This document shows, in pieces, positions 24,501 through 36,850 of a stretch of DNA of 64,000 bases (position 1 is the stretch's first letter; every line of letters starts with the position of its first letter). The notes under the pieces are model-generated. The model saw nothing but the letters and a program-made list of their open reading frames with translations. It was not told the origin of the DNA and ran no database searches. The DNA comes from Smittium mucronatum (Eukaryota; Kickxellomycota; Harpellomycetes; Harpellales; Legeriomycetaceae): positions 26,063 through 90,062 of the forward strand of contig LSSL01000349.1 of the NCBI GenBank assembly GCA_001953115.1. Direction: 5' to 3'. Made by a program: the position numbers and the translations under genes.

Positions 24501-27162
24501 CTTTAAAAACAGAAAATTGGATTTTATAAACTTTATAAACGTTATATATTGATTTTTATGTTCTAGTTGACATTCCATAGAATTTTTAAAATTTAATAGT
24601 GAAATATAAAATATTTTATACCATTTATCAATAAAGTTAATCTTTTTTAGTCAATAGAAAAAATATGAGCCATTTCTGTGAAATAAAAGAGACTAAAAAG
24701 GAAGCCTTTAAAATAATAAAATATATTTTCTTTGAAATTTTTGTTTATTGAGTGAAATATGTATAAATGAGCTTTGAATAATAATTTTTTTGTAATTTTT
24801 TTAAATTTTAAATTTTAAATTAATCATATTATCTAAATCTGATTTTAAAAATTAATGAATTCAAATTATTTGCTCATTTTTCTCGTTTTAGCAAGGTATT
24901 CAATATATTTCAATGAATTTTTAAATAAATCGAAGGAAATAAGTCTAAACTTATTTTAAAATTCTTTTCACTCGGATCAATCTTAAAAAATGATAACATA
25001 TTTAATTATTGTTAAGAAATTTTATTTTCTAATTATCAAATATTTTTATCATAAATTGTGATTTTATACTCTTCTAATATTTAAATTAATCTTTTAAAAT
25101 TATTAAAATAAAAAATTTCCCAATTTCCCGAAATTACGAAGAAAGAAATGGTTCTGAAAAATAATTCCATTTATTTTAATTGGAGTTAAAAAAAAGATTT
25201 TATTAAATAAATTTATTTATTCAAATATATATTTTGAATTCTTTTTTATCAAAATCTACTATAATTTTCTCCTAGAAAATCTTTGAAAAAATCTACAGCA
25301 ATAAATCGAATTTTAAAATTATAATAAAAGATACAGTAATGAATATTTAAAAATCTAATTTTTTAATTAAATACTGAATTTTTAAATTTTAAATTTTTAT
25401 TATGATTTCATGGAATTTTTTTAGTCGGTCGTTTAGATTAGTAAATAATTTAATGTTTTTTATGCTTTTATTAATATTAAAATTGAGTAATTTGATACTC
25501 GATCACGATACCGAGATATCAAAAATTATAATGAAGCTAAATTTCTGCGTAAATTTTCCTCAAGTTTTAAAATATTCAGAGAATAAATCATTTTTTATGT
25601 AAAATTGATGTTAATTTTGGTAACTTTTATAATTAATTAATAGTTAAAATGTTTTTTATTTAATTATTTTTAAATCACATAAAAGAAATGTTGAATTTTT
25701 ATAAAAATGTTATAAAATGACACCTTTTATTGATAATATGAAAATTTGAAAATTAGTAAAATGCAAAAAAGTTAAGACTATAATTTTTCTTTATTAATCC
25801 TCCTTAAAAAATATAAGTAAATAAAAAAATTATGAAATTTTTTTTATAGAATTATCCCAAAGATAAACCGTAATTACAGTTCTAGAAGTTTTTCATGGAA
25901 CTTATGGTTTCTTAAGAGTTATAATGAAAATTAAAAGAAAATTTAACTCCTGATTTTTCAGTATTTAATACGAACTATCAATTTTTTCGTGCAATTTTAA
26001 CGGAATTAAATATTGATTTTCTTATCTTTGTAATTATATTTAATTAATACTTTGCATTGATCCCTACACTGATATTCATTTAGCTTTTAAAGATGATCAT
26101 AATAAAATTTAAATAATTCTAGGAAAGTCTTATAATAAATACATTTTTTAAATTTGATTTTATCCTATTTAGTATAGAATTTTATTAAAGCGAAGAATTT
26201 AAACTCAATTGGTTCAATAAGAGCAACATATAATTTTTTAAATGTGATCTTTACTCTTCTTTTCAAATAAAGTTCAGTTTGAGCCGTATAGTTGGAAGTA
26301 TATCACTTTTAAAGCTTAAAAAAAATACAATTATCCAAAAAAAGTTGGTCATTCTTTAAAATTATCATTAATATACTTTTAAATCCTATTTTGTAAAAAT
26401 CTCAAATTAAAGCTTTTTTTTGTATTTTTTTAAAAAGACAGAAATCATTATATTTAACTTTTAGTTACAATAAAAGTTCACATTTTTTCAGAAAATTGAT
26501 TATATTTGTACTAAATTTTACAAAAAAATTCTTAATGAGTTTAATATTTTTCCTTTTTTAGTAGTAGGGACTTATATTTTTTATACCATCGAATAAATTA
26601 TAATAAAAAGGTTTAGATTTCCACTTATCGGCAGAAATTTTAAAATAACAAAACGTCTTTCAATAGGGTTCTATTTAAAAAATTGGCACAATCAAACACC
26701 CGTAATGATAAAAATATTAAATTTATAAAAAAAACCTCTATTTTATTTAATAATAACCTTCAGTTTTTATTTTTATATTCAATTATTCCGTAACTTATTA
26801 CCAAATTGCAAATTTTGGTCACCCTATTTAATAAATCTTATATTTATAAATATAATAGCCGAATTAATTAATAAAATTTTGAAAATTTATTCGCCTCGAA
26901 TATTAGAACAATTTAGTATTTGTTTCCTAATTTCTGAAATTAATTTCTAAGTTTTAAAAATTAATATTAAACATCTCCTTTTTTTTGAAAAAAAATACTT
27001 TCTAAACAAATTTATTATTTAAAATTTTAAAAAATCTGACCAAGAAGAAGAATTTTTCGTTTATCGATTTTTCCGGGTCTAAAAATTTACTGATTTTTTA
27101 TGTTTTATAGTTGATTGTTCTATTTAAAGGCTTAAGAATTAGTCCAATGGTTTATAATAGCC

Positions 27163-27199
<37 letters not shown>

Positions 27200-29102
27200 T
27201 TATTATTACTGATTATGTATAATTTTACCCATTTCTTTATAAGAAACAAGTTTTATAAACTTATTGATTTAATACAGATTTATAGATCAATTTATCAATT
27301 TATCAAGAAAAAATTGGGAATAATATTATTTATCTCCAAATTTATTTTGTTATTTTTTTTGCAAAAACGAAAATTGTCCTTTAATATTTATTGATAAACT
27401 ATCAATTTTGATTTTAAATATAATTAATCAGGGGTTTTCATTGCATTGAGAATTTTTTTAGATTTTTGGAGTTATTTTTTTGATGAAAATGATAAAAATA
27501 AGATATCTTAAAAAATATTTATAAATAAAAATAAAAATATAAACATAAATATAAAGAAAAAAAACTATAAATACCTAATGAAAATTTGATTTTAACCAAT
27601 AATGGAATATATAGATATTAATGAGAGAGAATCACTAATTTTTTACAAGAATAGCTCCACAGGTACAAAAAAAAAAGAATGTTTGAATTAGAAAAAGTGT
27701 ATTTATACTAAAAACTATTTAATAGATAAAATGGGGGTTTATTGACATCATATCAAATTATTTAACATCTAATGGAATAAAAATTTATCAGCAAAATACT
27801 TAATTAAATAATTAGAATCGGAAATCACATTATAGGAACGGTTATAAAGCATTAAATAGGCAATATAATTATTAAATAACCTGTTTTTATTTCAAAAAAT
27901 GATCATGATACACTTCAAATATTTCCAATTGGCCTAAACGAAATTTCGTCCAAGTTATGTTCACTAATAATTAAGTATTATTCACATTTTTTTAAAAGAA
28001 ATGTTTTATAAAACTTTTCTATTCTCACTAGGTACGTACATTTTGATTATAGACTTGTAATAGGATGAATAATTAGGTCAAATTTAATTCAGTTCAAATA
28101 TCCAGATATTAGAAAAGATACAATTTAATATACAATATACAAATTTAAAGTGAATGTTTTGAGTTTTAAAGGTATTAATGGTGAGTGGGTAGATATTAAA
28201 ATATTTTATAATCAAGGAAGGTTAATTATTATAATCTTTCTGTTTCCATAATCCAAGATACAGAAATTTTTATATAAGAATCATTTAAAACTAAATTATG
28301 TAATTTTTAAAAATACTATAAAAGATTATTTGAGATTCTTAGATAATTTTTCATATTAATAAAACTTGTTCTGAATATAAAAAATCTAAAAAAAGTTAGA
28401 ATTTTATTATAATGGTTGATTATAGTCTGGAAAAAAATTATTGAGAAGATTTTATCTCATGCTAATGATAGAATGAAAGAAAATACTAATCCAATATGAG
28501 TAAAAATTCAGTTTAAAAACATTTCATTAGATTTTAGGTATAATTTATCTTTCAAAAAAAATTTTATTTGATGAAAATATGTCAAATTTTTTTAAATACT
28601 TTGATTTTTGTTTCTGATAGCTATTGTGAGAAAATTCATAGAATTTTATTTGTTATTTTTCATATTTTAAAATAAAAATGTCGATTTTTATCTAAGTATA
28701 ATATGTTTTATATATATTATCTACATCAGACCTCAATGCGTTTTTAATATATTTAAATGTCTATAAAATGAGAAAAATTATTATTTTCTATCAATCAAAA
28801 ATGCTATTTAACCAAATATTGGGAAATTTGTCAATTTTATATTTTTATATAATCATTATTCCAAATATTTGCCCCCGCTTTACTTAAACTAAAAGATACA
28901 AATAAAACTTTTGATTTTAAAACTATATATTTACCATGAAATTTACAGCTTAGTATTTAATCCGAAAACTTTATTATTAATTTATTAAAAATAATTTGTA
29001 TTAGGTTAAAAAATTTATCTAGATACTTTTTCTTACTTGTTCTTTGAAAAAAAATATTAGATTATATAAATTAGTAAAATTTATATTTTATAAACTCTAA
29101 AA
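24501..29102. other. Very A+T-rich intergenic desert
   Basis: Nothing recognised apart from an (AT)n run at 27165-27200. The 66-codon frame at 25402-25602 has the composition of the surrounding DNA and no family signature. Confidence 0.6.
27165..27200. repeat. (AT)n microsatellite
   Basis: Nearly uninterrupted AT dinucleotides, broken once by AC. Confidence 0.9.
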
Positions 29103-29297
29103 AAGCTAAATTAAAATAAATAAAGAAGAAACTGAATAATTATATGATTGATTTCAGATTTATAAATAAAAAAGAGCAATTTTTTTTAGAATAATAAGCT
29201 AAATTAAAATAAATAAAGAAGAAACTGAATAATTATATGATTGATTTCAGATTTATAAATAAAAAAGAGCAATTTTTTTTAGAATAATAAGCTAAAT
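29103..29297. repeat. Perfect 93 bp tandem duplication
   Basis: The unit starting AAGCTAAATTAAAATAAATA is repeated without mismatch with a period of 93 bp (GCT at 29105, 29198 and 29291), followed by 7 bp of a third unit. Perfect identity in otherwise decayed sequence means either a very recent duplication or an assembly duplication. Confidence 0.93.
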
Positions 29298-32200
29298 GTG
29301 AAATTCATATGAATTATTCCACTACTAATACGAAATTTATTGAATAAAATTCTATTAATAGGATTATTATCATTTTTTAATTGTATTATTTTAATCAAAA
29401 GATCTAAAAGGGGTATGAATCAAAGAAATTACTGTGATATTATTTTTTAAATTCAAAAAAAAAAGTTTAAAAATTGTTATAAAAAGATTTAATAATTTTT
29501 TTAAATTAAAGAAATGTTAAGTGATAGAAATTCTAATTATGTTAAAAATTAAATATCAGCTAATATAACTATCAATTTATATAAATAGTATAATTAAGTA
29601 AATTATCATTTTCAATAATAAAGATTTATATTTTGGATACCACATCGGTTATAATTAGAATTTCTTAGAATTAACAAATAAAATATATTCATTGGATAAG
29701 ATATAATGTGTTTTGAAAATAATCTTCAAAACCATAGTTCAATAGAATATTTATCTAAAATTTACATTCTTGAGATAAAACTATAATGAAAACCCGAGCC
29801 TAGATTTAATATTTTAACGAAAAAGTTGTCTCTGTGAGCGTTATAAGCTTTTTTTTTAATATTTTTTTTCTATAATATATATGTACTGGAAATCATGGAT
29901 TATATAGGTACAATATTAAAATTTTTAATAATAGATAAGATTAATCAAATATATAATAGTAATAAATTTTATAATGAAATATGTTATATATTAAAAATAT
30001 TTTTATTTTATGGATTTTATTATCACAAAATGTAACTACAAAAAATACTTTGGCTAAAATAGCCGCAATTTTATTGAATTGTTTTTTTTTTATAGATTTT
30101 TTCAATAAAAATTGAACCATAAGTCGAGAATATGATTTTTCTTAAATTTTTTTTTTATAAAATGAAACAACATCTATGAATAAGTTTAAACTAAATTGAG
30201 CATATAATTGCGGGGTTTTATCTACTAGATAGCTTTGTTCCAAGATTTTTTTACATCATTTCTAGTAAAAATTCAGAAAAATTCGAAGAGAATAAAAAAA
30301 AGAAAGTTAAAGAATATTTGATCAAATTTAATTTAAAAAAACCCTATTTAAAATTTTGTAACTTTCATTTGAAGAAAAAAAAAATTTAACCTATCCACAG
30401 TTTGTCCGATAAAAAAGTAAAGTATAATAAGAATCGATCAACATAATACCAAAAAAATAAATATCGAAACAAAGGTAATTTAAATAAAAAATAAATAAAA
30501 ACAGCGCCTGAATATTCTGAATTTAGCTCAAATATTGATATTTAATAACCTAAACATTCCACTTTTATCTTTATTTGTTATAATTATTCTAAAATTTTCA
30601 TGTTTAATATAAATTTTAAAACTTAGCATATTTTAAAATAATCAATATATAAAAAAAAAATGATTTCGAAAATTTGAGAAATAAAAAAAATTCAATAAAA
30701 TGAAAAAAGTATTAATATTAATAATATTTTCTTTGAATTTGAAGGGTTAATATGTATTTGAGTATTTAAAACATAATACCCTTTTTTAATAAATCAATTT
30801 CATTCAGTATTTTAGCCAATAAAAAATGAGAGAAAAATATATTACTATTTTATCAATAATTATTGAATTCGGAATTTTTAAAAATTTCAGAAATTAGATA
30901 TTGAATTTTTTTGTGAATTTTTTTCAACATAGTTCAAATTTAAAAAAATTAAAATTTCATTTTATCTTTCATCGCAAGAAAATATTTTTATAGATAATTT
31001 TTTTACTGATTTATCATCAAAAATTCCATAATTCGTTGAATTTCTTAATAATTAATTTGAATTTATTATGTAATAAAGATTTTTTTTATCTAAATTTTTG
31101 TCTTAAAGTTCAGTATAAGTTAGAAAATGCATAAGATATTATTTCAAAAAATAAGATTTTTGCTTAATCATAAATGTAAGAAATATAAAAAAAAGCATTT
31201 CTAACAGTGGATTTATAAGGATATACTGACCTTATTGAATGAAAAAAATATTGGGATTTTTTATTTAAAAAATTATGATGGAAGTAACTGTTAATACTTA
31301 AAACACCTATCCAATTTATTTATAAAATTTAATATTTAATATTTACAAAAAAGTAAAGTCAGAAATATATTTTATAAAAATGATGAATTTTAAAATAGAA
31401 TCGAGTTTGATAGGAAAATAAAATAAAATCAGATAGATTTGAACCAAATTGTGTTAATAAAAATTAAAACTGTTTTATTTGTCAAATTAAATAAAAAAAA
31501 ACAATTCAGACTCGCATTAATGAATTTATAATCAGATTAATAAAAAAAAAGTTAGAAAATGCACCAGTTAGAATCTGAAATAAGTAATATTAGTATATTA
31601 AAATTTAAAAAGATGCAATTAAAAATTTCCCGGGTGAAGTTGTACTGATAGAATTTTGGGTAATTTGATTCTCATTAGATTTATTAATTTCATAAAATTC
31701 AAAGCTAAATTTTTCTAAAACTGATAAGTTTTTGAGGGTTATTTGATATCATTTCATAAATAAAATTTTATATCAATTTATGTAAAAAGTAAAAAAAAAG
31801 TTCTATTTGATAAAAAAATATAAAAATATAATATTAAATTAAATTTCGTGTGGTCAAAGCAGATATTTTTGATTTTAAAGACATAAACATGAAAAAAATT
31901 TAATATTAAATACTATATATTTCATTTCCCCATCTATTTTATCCCTTTTAGAGAAAAAAATACTAAAACAGCTTTCTTTAATTTTTCAATTTAACTATAA
32001 AGAAATAAAATTTAAAACTTTTGGATAAACAAAGAAATTAGGAAAGTTGGAAATATAAACATAAAAAAAAAGAATTAGAGAAAATTCTAAGTATAGAAGG
32101 ATTAAAATATTTCATAACTAATCCGATTTAAAATTTAAAAAAGCATAACTAATTTTATTTTTTACCTCGCAATTTGAAAAATATATTAATTTTTGGCTTT

Positions 32201-32516
32201 TATTATCGGAATTTGATAAAAATTTACTTGTTTTCATTTTTTTTCAAATTATTTCGATGCCATTTAATTATTTATCTTTTAAAGCATAGATCAGTTCCAC
32301 TTAAGGATGTTATTTGAAAAAGTATTTATAAACTTAACGAATAAAAACATTATTTATATATTTCAATTTTCAGATAATTTTACTTGAGAAAATCAGATTT
32401 ATCGGATTTTAAATATAAAAATCATATTTCAGTTATGATTTATAGTAGAATTTTTTCTAAAATGATGGACCATTATTTTTTCTGTCCAATAGATATTGGG
32501 TTGTTCAGCAGAGAAG
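29298..32516. other. Very A+T-rich intergenic stretch
   Basis: No genes or repeats recognised up to the left terminal repeat of DIRS element 1. Confidence 0.6.
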
Positions 32517-32668
32517 ATTTTATACATCAATAGAAGACATATTAAGTGTTGTCTTATTGGGTAAAACTAAATCGAAAATCTAAACCAATAAAAATAAGTG
32601 AAATAAATGAAATATAATTTTTTTTTGATATAGACTATGAATTACATTTTAGAGATATTCCTATAATC
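32517..32668 (+). repeat. Left inverted terminal repeat of DIRS element 1
   Basis: The reverse complement occurs at 36601-36757. The most conserved core, AAAACTAAATCGAAAATCTA then AACCAATAAAAATAAGTG (about 32562-32600), matches without mismatch. Flanks of the core (TTAAGTGTT before, TTTTTTTTGATA after) match less well. Confidence 0.88.
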
Positions 32669-32753
32669 TTTTCTTTCGCAGAGGTACTCTAATAACCCAA
32701 AAGATTTTCTTTTCTAAATTATTATTAAATTTTTTATAAAAACAATTAAAAAA

Positions 32754-33580
32754 ATGTCTGAAGACACCAAAATCAAGCCAAACAAACTTACCACATTGTT
32801 ACGCCAATTAATGCGCAAAAGGGGACCTCAAATCGATGAGGAGGACCCTTTCACCACCCCTAAAATTTCCGTAATCAAACTTGCGGTTTACAAGGAGCTC
32901 TCTGAAGCATTATCTTTGATCAAAGAGGACTTATTCAGAACACCTTTATCGTAATAGGGCCGCAAGAAGGCACCATATGCGTTCCCAAGAAACAGTTAGA
33001 TGAATTACATTACGCATCCGCTTAAAGATTCAGCCTCAATTGCGGTGAAGAAGTTGGATACCACGCTACTCCTGATTCAGACGGCGCTTGCCCAAGTCAC
33101 ATGATTGATAGATTACTAAGTAAAAAGAAAGATTCAGGCCAATCCAGGGATCATAGCCACAGAAGACCCAATTATCTCTTTCTCTAACACCATGCGAGTC
33201 CTGCTTTCTGATATCGCAAAATCTGCTACTCAAAACCGAATTGACAAACTTCATAGAGGAATAAAACTCCCCGGGCGAGTTAAGCAGATTTTTGAGACGG
33301 AGACGAAACCTTTCATGAACCAAGATGCGTATAATGCGTTGCTAGCAAGCAAGAAGACTGAGACACGGGAAAGGCGTGTCCAGCTCTTTTTTAGGTGCCA
33401 TCAAGTTGCTGCCTCGTACGAGGCAACCAGCAGAAACTTTTCTATGGCGCAATCCTCCTCAGCAACAGCCAATTCAGCCCCAACTAGCCGTTCCCAGAGA
33501 AGCCAGCATAATTTTCGGGGGAGATTCCGCGGGAGAGAGTAACAGTAGGGCCCTATTTAGTTTCCTCAGTTGAGGGGAGA
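32754..33580 (+). pseudogene. Gag-like region of DIRS element 1
   Basis: The first segment (32754-32954) begins MSEDTKIKPNK and is acidic/basic mixed; it ends in two stops. The frame resumes as TALAQ-type sequence near 33060-33110, then as an open stretch at 33192-33542. That stretch ends in an S/Q/N-rich, arginine-glycine tail (HNFRGRFRGRE), typical of nucleic-acid-binding Gag tails. The start has an A-rich leader just before the ATG. Element 2 contains the same segments (SVKKVDS.. and MRVLL), confirming this as one ancestral reading frame. Its role would be particle assembly and RNA binding. Confidence 0.65.
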
Positions 33581-33589
33581 TTCGTTATG

Positions 33590-34530
33590 TTTAAGTCGGC
33601 GTATGCCAATCTCAACGATAGCCGATGGGTTTTGAGTATAGTGACGGAGGGATTAAAACCCCCGTTCAAGAACCCAGCTCTCACGAAATCGACCTTCACC
33701 AGCAAGAAACTTCCAAACTCGCCATCTGGCCTTACGTCCCAAAATTTTTGGGAAGGTCCTCCACTGAAGTCACACACGCAGTGGAGCAAGATAAAGCTTA
33801 CAATGGAGGTATCGGCGCTGCTGGAAAATTGCGCTATATAGGAAGTACAGCCACAGACCCCGGATTTCTACATTCAACTGTTCAAAATTCAGAAGAATAC
33901 TGGCGGCCTCTGCCCTGTCCTGGATCTTAGGAATCTCAATCAAAATGTGGAGGAACAGAATTTCAAGATGGAAATCCTAGCTTACGTCTGAAAAATGTTC
34001 AGAAGAAAGGAATAAATCACATGTCTAGATCTGCATGACGCTTTTATGCACGTTATTTTTTACAATAAGTGATGGAAATTCCTTCGGTTTCAGCAGAACG
34101 GGCGTTTATTTCAGTTCAGGGTCTTTTTTTTTTTTGGCTGTCACTCAGACCTCTGGCATTCAAAAAGATCCTGCGACCAGTTTTGGAATGGAACAGGTCC
34201 AAGGGTATGTGGATTTTGGCATACCTAGACAAACTGTCGATCTTGGGAGAGACCAAGGATATATGTACGTCCAACGCCTATCTGATATACTCTAAGCTTT
34301 TGGAGCTTGGATTCCCCTTCAATAAAAACAAATCGTCAACTATCCCTTCGAAATCAATTTCGTAACTGGGGATGGTGATCAACACTAGGTAAATTTCGCT
34401 GAAACCACCGCCTTCCAAAATCAGGAATATATGCAGGGACGCCAGCAAACTTCTGAATGCTGGCCAGACTACATTGAGATTTCTAGCGAGCTTTGAAGAA
34501 AAGTCAAAATAAATGTCAATATCAGTGCTC
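33590..34530 (+). pseudogene. Reverse transcriptase of DIRS element 1, broken
   Basis: The region would copy element RNA into DNA. DIRS-type motifs appear in order across several frames: SRWVLSIVTEGLKPPFK (33608 on), GLCPVLDLRNLNQNV (from 33904), the catalytic-Asp motif CLDLHDAFMHV (about 34022-34056) and the second catalytic motif as LAYLDKL (about 34215-34235). DIRS reverse transcriptases normally have YLDD here, so the second Asp has become Lys. Several frameshifts and stops separate these blocks. A thumb-like segment then ends near the 14-G run at 34532-34546. Confidence 0.8.
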
Positions 34531-34531
34531 A

Positions 34532-34546
34532 CGGGGGGGGGGGGGC
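34532..34546 (+). repeat. Poly-G homopolymer inside DIRS element 1
   Basis: About 14 consecutive G residues following CTCAC and preceding CTTATTTTATG. Long G runs are otherwise absent from the window. It coincides with a frame change between the reverse transcriptase and RNase H segments. Confidence 0.9.
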
Positions 34547-34689
34547 TTATTTTATGAAGATTGCTAGAGCTGAAAAATTGATCTCTCTACAATACCAGAT
34601 CATGGACGTCGATTGTAATAATAAAGAAGCCCGAGCGACAGAACCTGCTATTCTGGAAATACAAAATGAGTTCATGGAACGTTCTATCG

Positions 34690-35110
34690 TTCTTTTCAGA
34701 GATACCATAATTGGAGATCTTTACGGATTCCAGCGATCTGTTCTGGGGTATAGTAGTGAAATCTCAATTTTACTCGGAGCTTTGGACCCCCTTCAAAGTG
34801 GCGATGCACATCAACGCCAAAGAGTTGATGACCGTATTATACGCATTGAATCTAAAGAGCGTGATAGGTCGAGCAGTTCTGGTCTATTTTTAAAATACAA
34901 CAACTCTGGCCTACGTAAAGAAGTTAGGGGTTACCACGTCACCCAAACTTCTGGAGCTATCAGAAGAAATCTTGGAGCAATTTCTGAGGACGAATACAGG
35001 CCCCAAGTAACCTATTTTCCCTCAATTCTGAACCCCTCAGACACAACTGGAAGGCTGACAGAACAAACAGAATGGTATCTACCTACGGATACATTCGTCA
35101 AATGAAAGAA
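34690..35110 (+). pseudogene. RNase H domain of DIRS element 1
   Basis: The segment 34711-34893 carries IFTDSSDLFWGIV with the first catalytic Asp and AMHINAKELMTVLYAL with the catalytic Glu, the usual DIRS/Ty3 RNase H signatures. It continues with the LNPSDTTGRLTEQTEWYLPT block at about 35024-35090, which in DIRS elements follows RNase H. At least one frame change lies inside. The matching piece of element 2 is at 55089-55283 on the minus strand (MQINAKKLLSVLYVLRPK). Confidence 0.75.
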
Positions 35111-35640
35111 ATTGATGGAATACACGAAGTGGTATTTTTTGCTTCCCACAAGAATAAGAAGGTATAAGCATATTACAGTTGGTTCCTGGAATCTAAGGCC
35201 ATGGGGCAGAACTCGCTGGTGTAAAAATGTTTGGGTTGATGAAATACGTACTGCTTCGCACCCTGGAACCTAATATCCCAGGTGATCCAGAAGCTGCGAA
35301 GGAAGCAGATAACCATGACTCTAGTCACCCTCATGTTGAAATATGAGCTATTTTTTTCCGGATATAAGGGAATTGAACATATCGCAACCCCTGTTATGCA
35401 AGCAAAGACGGTCATTCCAGAACCAGGAAGCGGAAAGTCTCCGCTCTCGACCAAAAATCATTGAAATTTATTGGCATGGAGGATTAGCGAAGCTTCCTCG
35501 AAACACAATGTCTCGGTACTCACATTGTTGGCTGTATCCTTTCCAAAGAAAGAGGTGTCGAACTTTGATTCAGGTAAAACTCTATAAAACATCTTTTTTT
35601 AGATTGAAGGACTTCCTAAGAGATCACCACTCCGATATCC
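35110..35640 (+). pseudogene. Linker between RNase H and recombinase of DIRS element 1
   Basis: Segments such as NKKV, AMGQNSLV, VIQKLRRKQITMTLVTLM (from ~35285) and LLAWRISEASSKHN (~35467-35510) form the conserved DIRS region between RNase H and the recombinase. It is broken by several frame changes. Element 2 retains the last part as SLMAWRISSVSTKR within 54466-54702, minus strand. Confidence 0.65.
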
Positions 35641-36458
35641 GCCGCTAAATTAATAAATTACCCAGCAGAAATATATTATAAGGAAAAGTTAAAGGTAGGA
35701 ACGATACGATTCTACAATTCAGTAATACTTATGCCTTCTGGTAACCCAAATGAAATTTTTAGCTATCCAATGTTCCCCGAGTTTATCAAAGTATTGAAAT
35801 ATTCAGCAATCAAATATTATTTCAGATCAAATATCGTCATATCACCATTATTGACTATATTTAGAGAGTGGGGCCCAAACAGCGACCTATCCATCAAGAA
35901 ATTAGCCACAAAACTAGCTGGCTCTTGGATATAAGCGGTTTTCTAAGGGCAAGTGACACAAACCGGATAAACGACAGGAGAATTTGCGTCAACCAGGGCA
36001 TACTATACTTAGTAATAGTAGCGCCTAAAGAAAAAAGAGAAGTCCGCTGAATAGAAAAAATCTGCCAGATAATCCCGCACACAGACCCGATACTTTTCCC
36101 AGTCATAGCCTACACCGTATACATGGAAAAGGATACCCGTAACTTTTGTCAAACACCACATGAAAACTATATAATGTGGAATTTACTCAGATTGGTTAAG
36201 TTTGTTAACGATAGCGAGAAGTCTATTTCCATTGATAGTATAACCATTCGCATCCACAAGTTTTCCAATTTAATACGCCAGTACCCGAACTCACCCATAA
36301 CAAAGAGTAGAGCGATCGGAGTTACTTTGGCTGCTAATGTAGATGTATCATCAGATGAGATAGTTGAACACGCATTTTTCTCAGAATACTCGATCTTTGA
36401 TACTATATATCGACTCACAAGGAACTTTTTTAACAATTTTACTGAGTCGATTTTATAA
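35640..36458 (+). pseudogene. Tyrosine recombinase of DIRS element 1, nearly intact C-terminus
   Basis: This enzyme integrates the DNA copy through a 3'-phosphotyrosine intermediate. The N-terminal half includes FREWGPNSDLSIKKLATKLA (to ~35919). After one frame change the frame 35868-36458 is open apart from a single TGA at 36048-36050. The active-site arginine lies in SGFLRASDTNRI, the second arginine in TKSRAIGVTLA, the histidine in IVEHAFFSEYS, and the candidate nucleophilic tyrosine in FDTIYRLTR. Apart from the TGA and the upstream frame change, the catalytic set looks preserved, unlike the reverse transcriptase. Confidence 0.82.
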
Positions 36459-36600
36459 TTTGAAGTAAATTAATAAGTCTCCTATTTAATTTATGATTTT
36501 TAGAATCAATAGAGCCCTTTAAAGCGAAGATTAATTCATATTAAAATATAATAGGAGAGATATTAAATCCCAAGCACCTTACCATTTAACTTTTCTAGAA

Positions 36601-36757
36601 TATGATAGGGGTATATCTAAACTGTACTTCACAGTATTTATCAAAAAAAATTTATAATTCATTTATTTCACTTATTTTTATTGGTTTAGATTTTCGATTT
36701 AGTTTTATCCAATAAAATTTTAACACTTAACGTATCCTATTATCGTATAATATGAAT
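36601..36757 (-). repeat. Right inverted terminal repeat of DIRS element 1
   Basis: Reverse complement of 32517-32668. The pairing extends from the TAAGTGTTA side through the perfect core to GATA..TTTAGATATACC at the inner edge. Confidence 0.88.
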
Positions 36758-36850
36758 CAAGTATTTGTCATCTTATTGAATAAAACTAAACTGAAAATAT
36801 AAAGCCAATAAAATAATTTAAATTAAATATACCAAAATTTTTTTAGGTAA
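36757..36850 (+). repeat. Third, direct copy of the DIRS terminal repeat
   Basis: Immediately outside the right repeat, TCATCTTATTGAATAAAACT and AAACTGAAAATATAAAGCCA then ATAAAATAA follow the left repeat in direct orientation with roughly three-quarters identity. With 36601-36757 it forms a large imperfect palindrome centred near 36742-36757. Confidence 0.75.

Larger units (their letters stand above)
32517..36757 (+). mobile_element. DIRS-like tyrosine-recombinase retroelement, element 1 (decayed)
   Basis: A 4.24 kb retroelement with, in order, a Gag-like region, reverse transcriptase, RNase H and a tyrosine recombinase in place of a DDE integrase, all on the plus strand. It is bounded by ~150 bp inverted terminal repeats, the DIRS architecture. 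G+C content is markedly above the flanking DNA. Coding segments are broken by stops and frame changes, and the reverse transcriptase active site is damaged, so the copy is not autonomous. The recombinase region is the best preserved part. A related, older copy lies in the opposite orientation at 54.0-58.3 kb. Confidence 0.88.
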
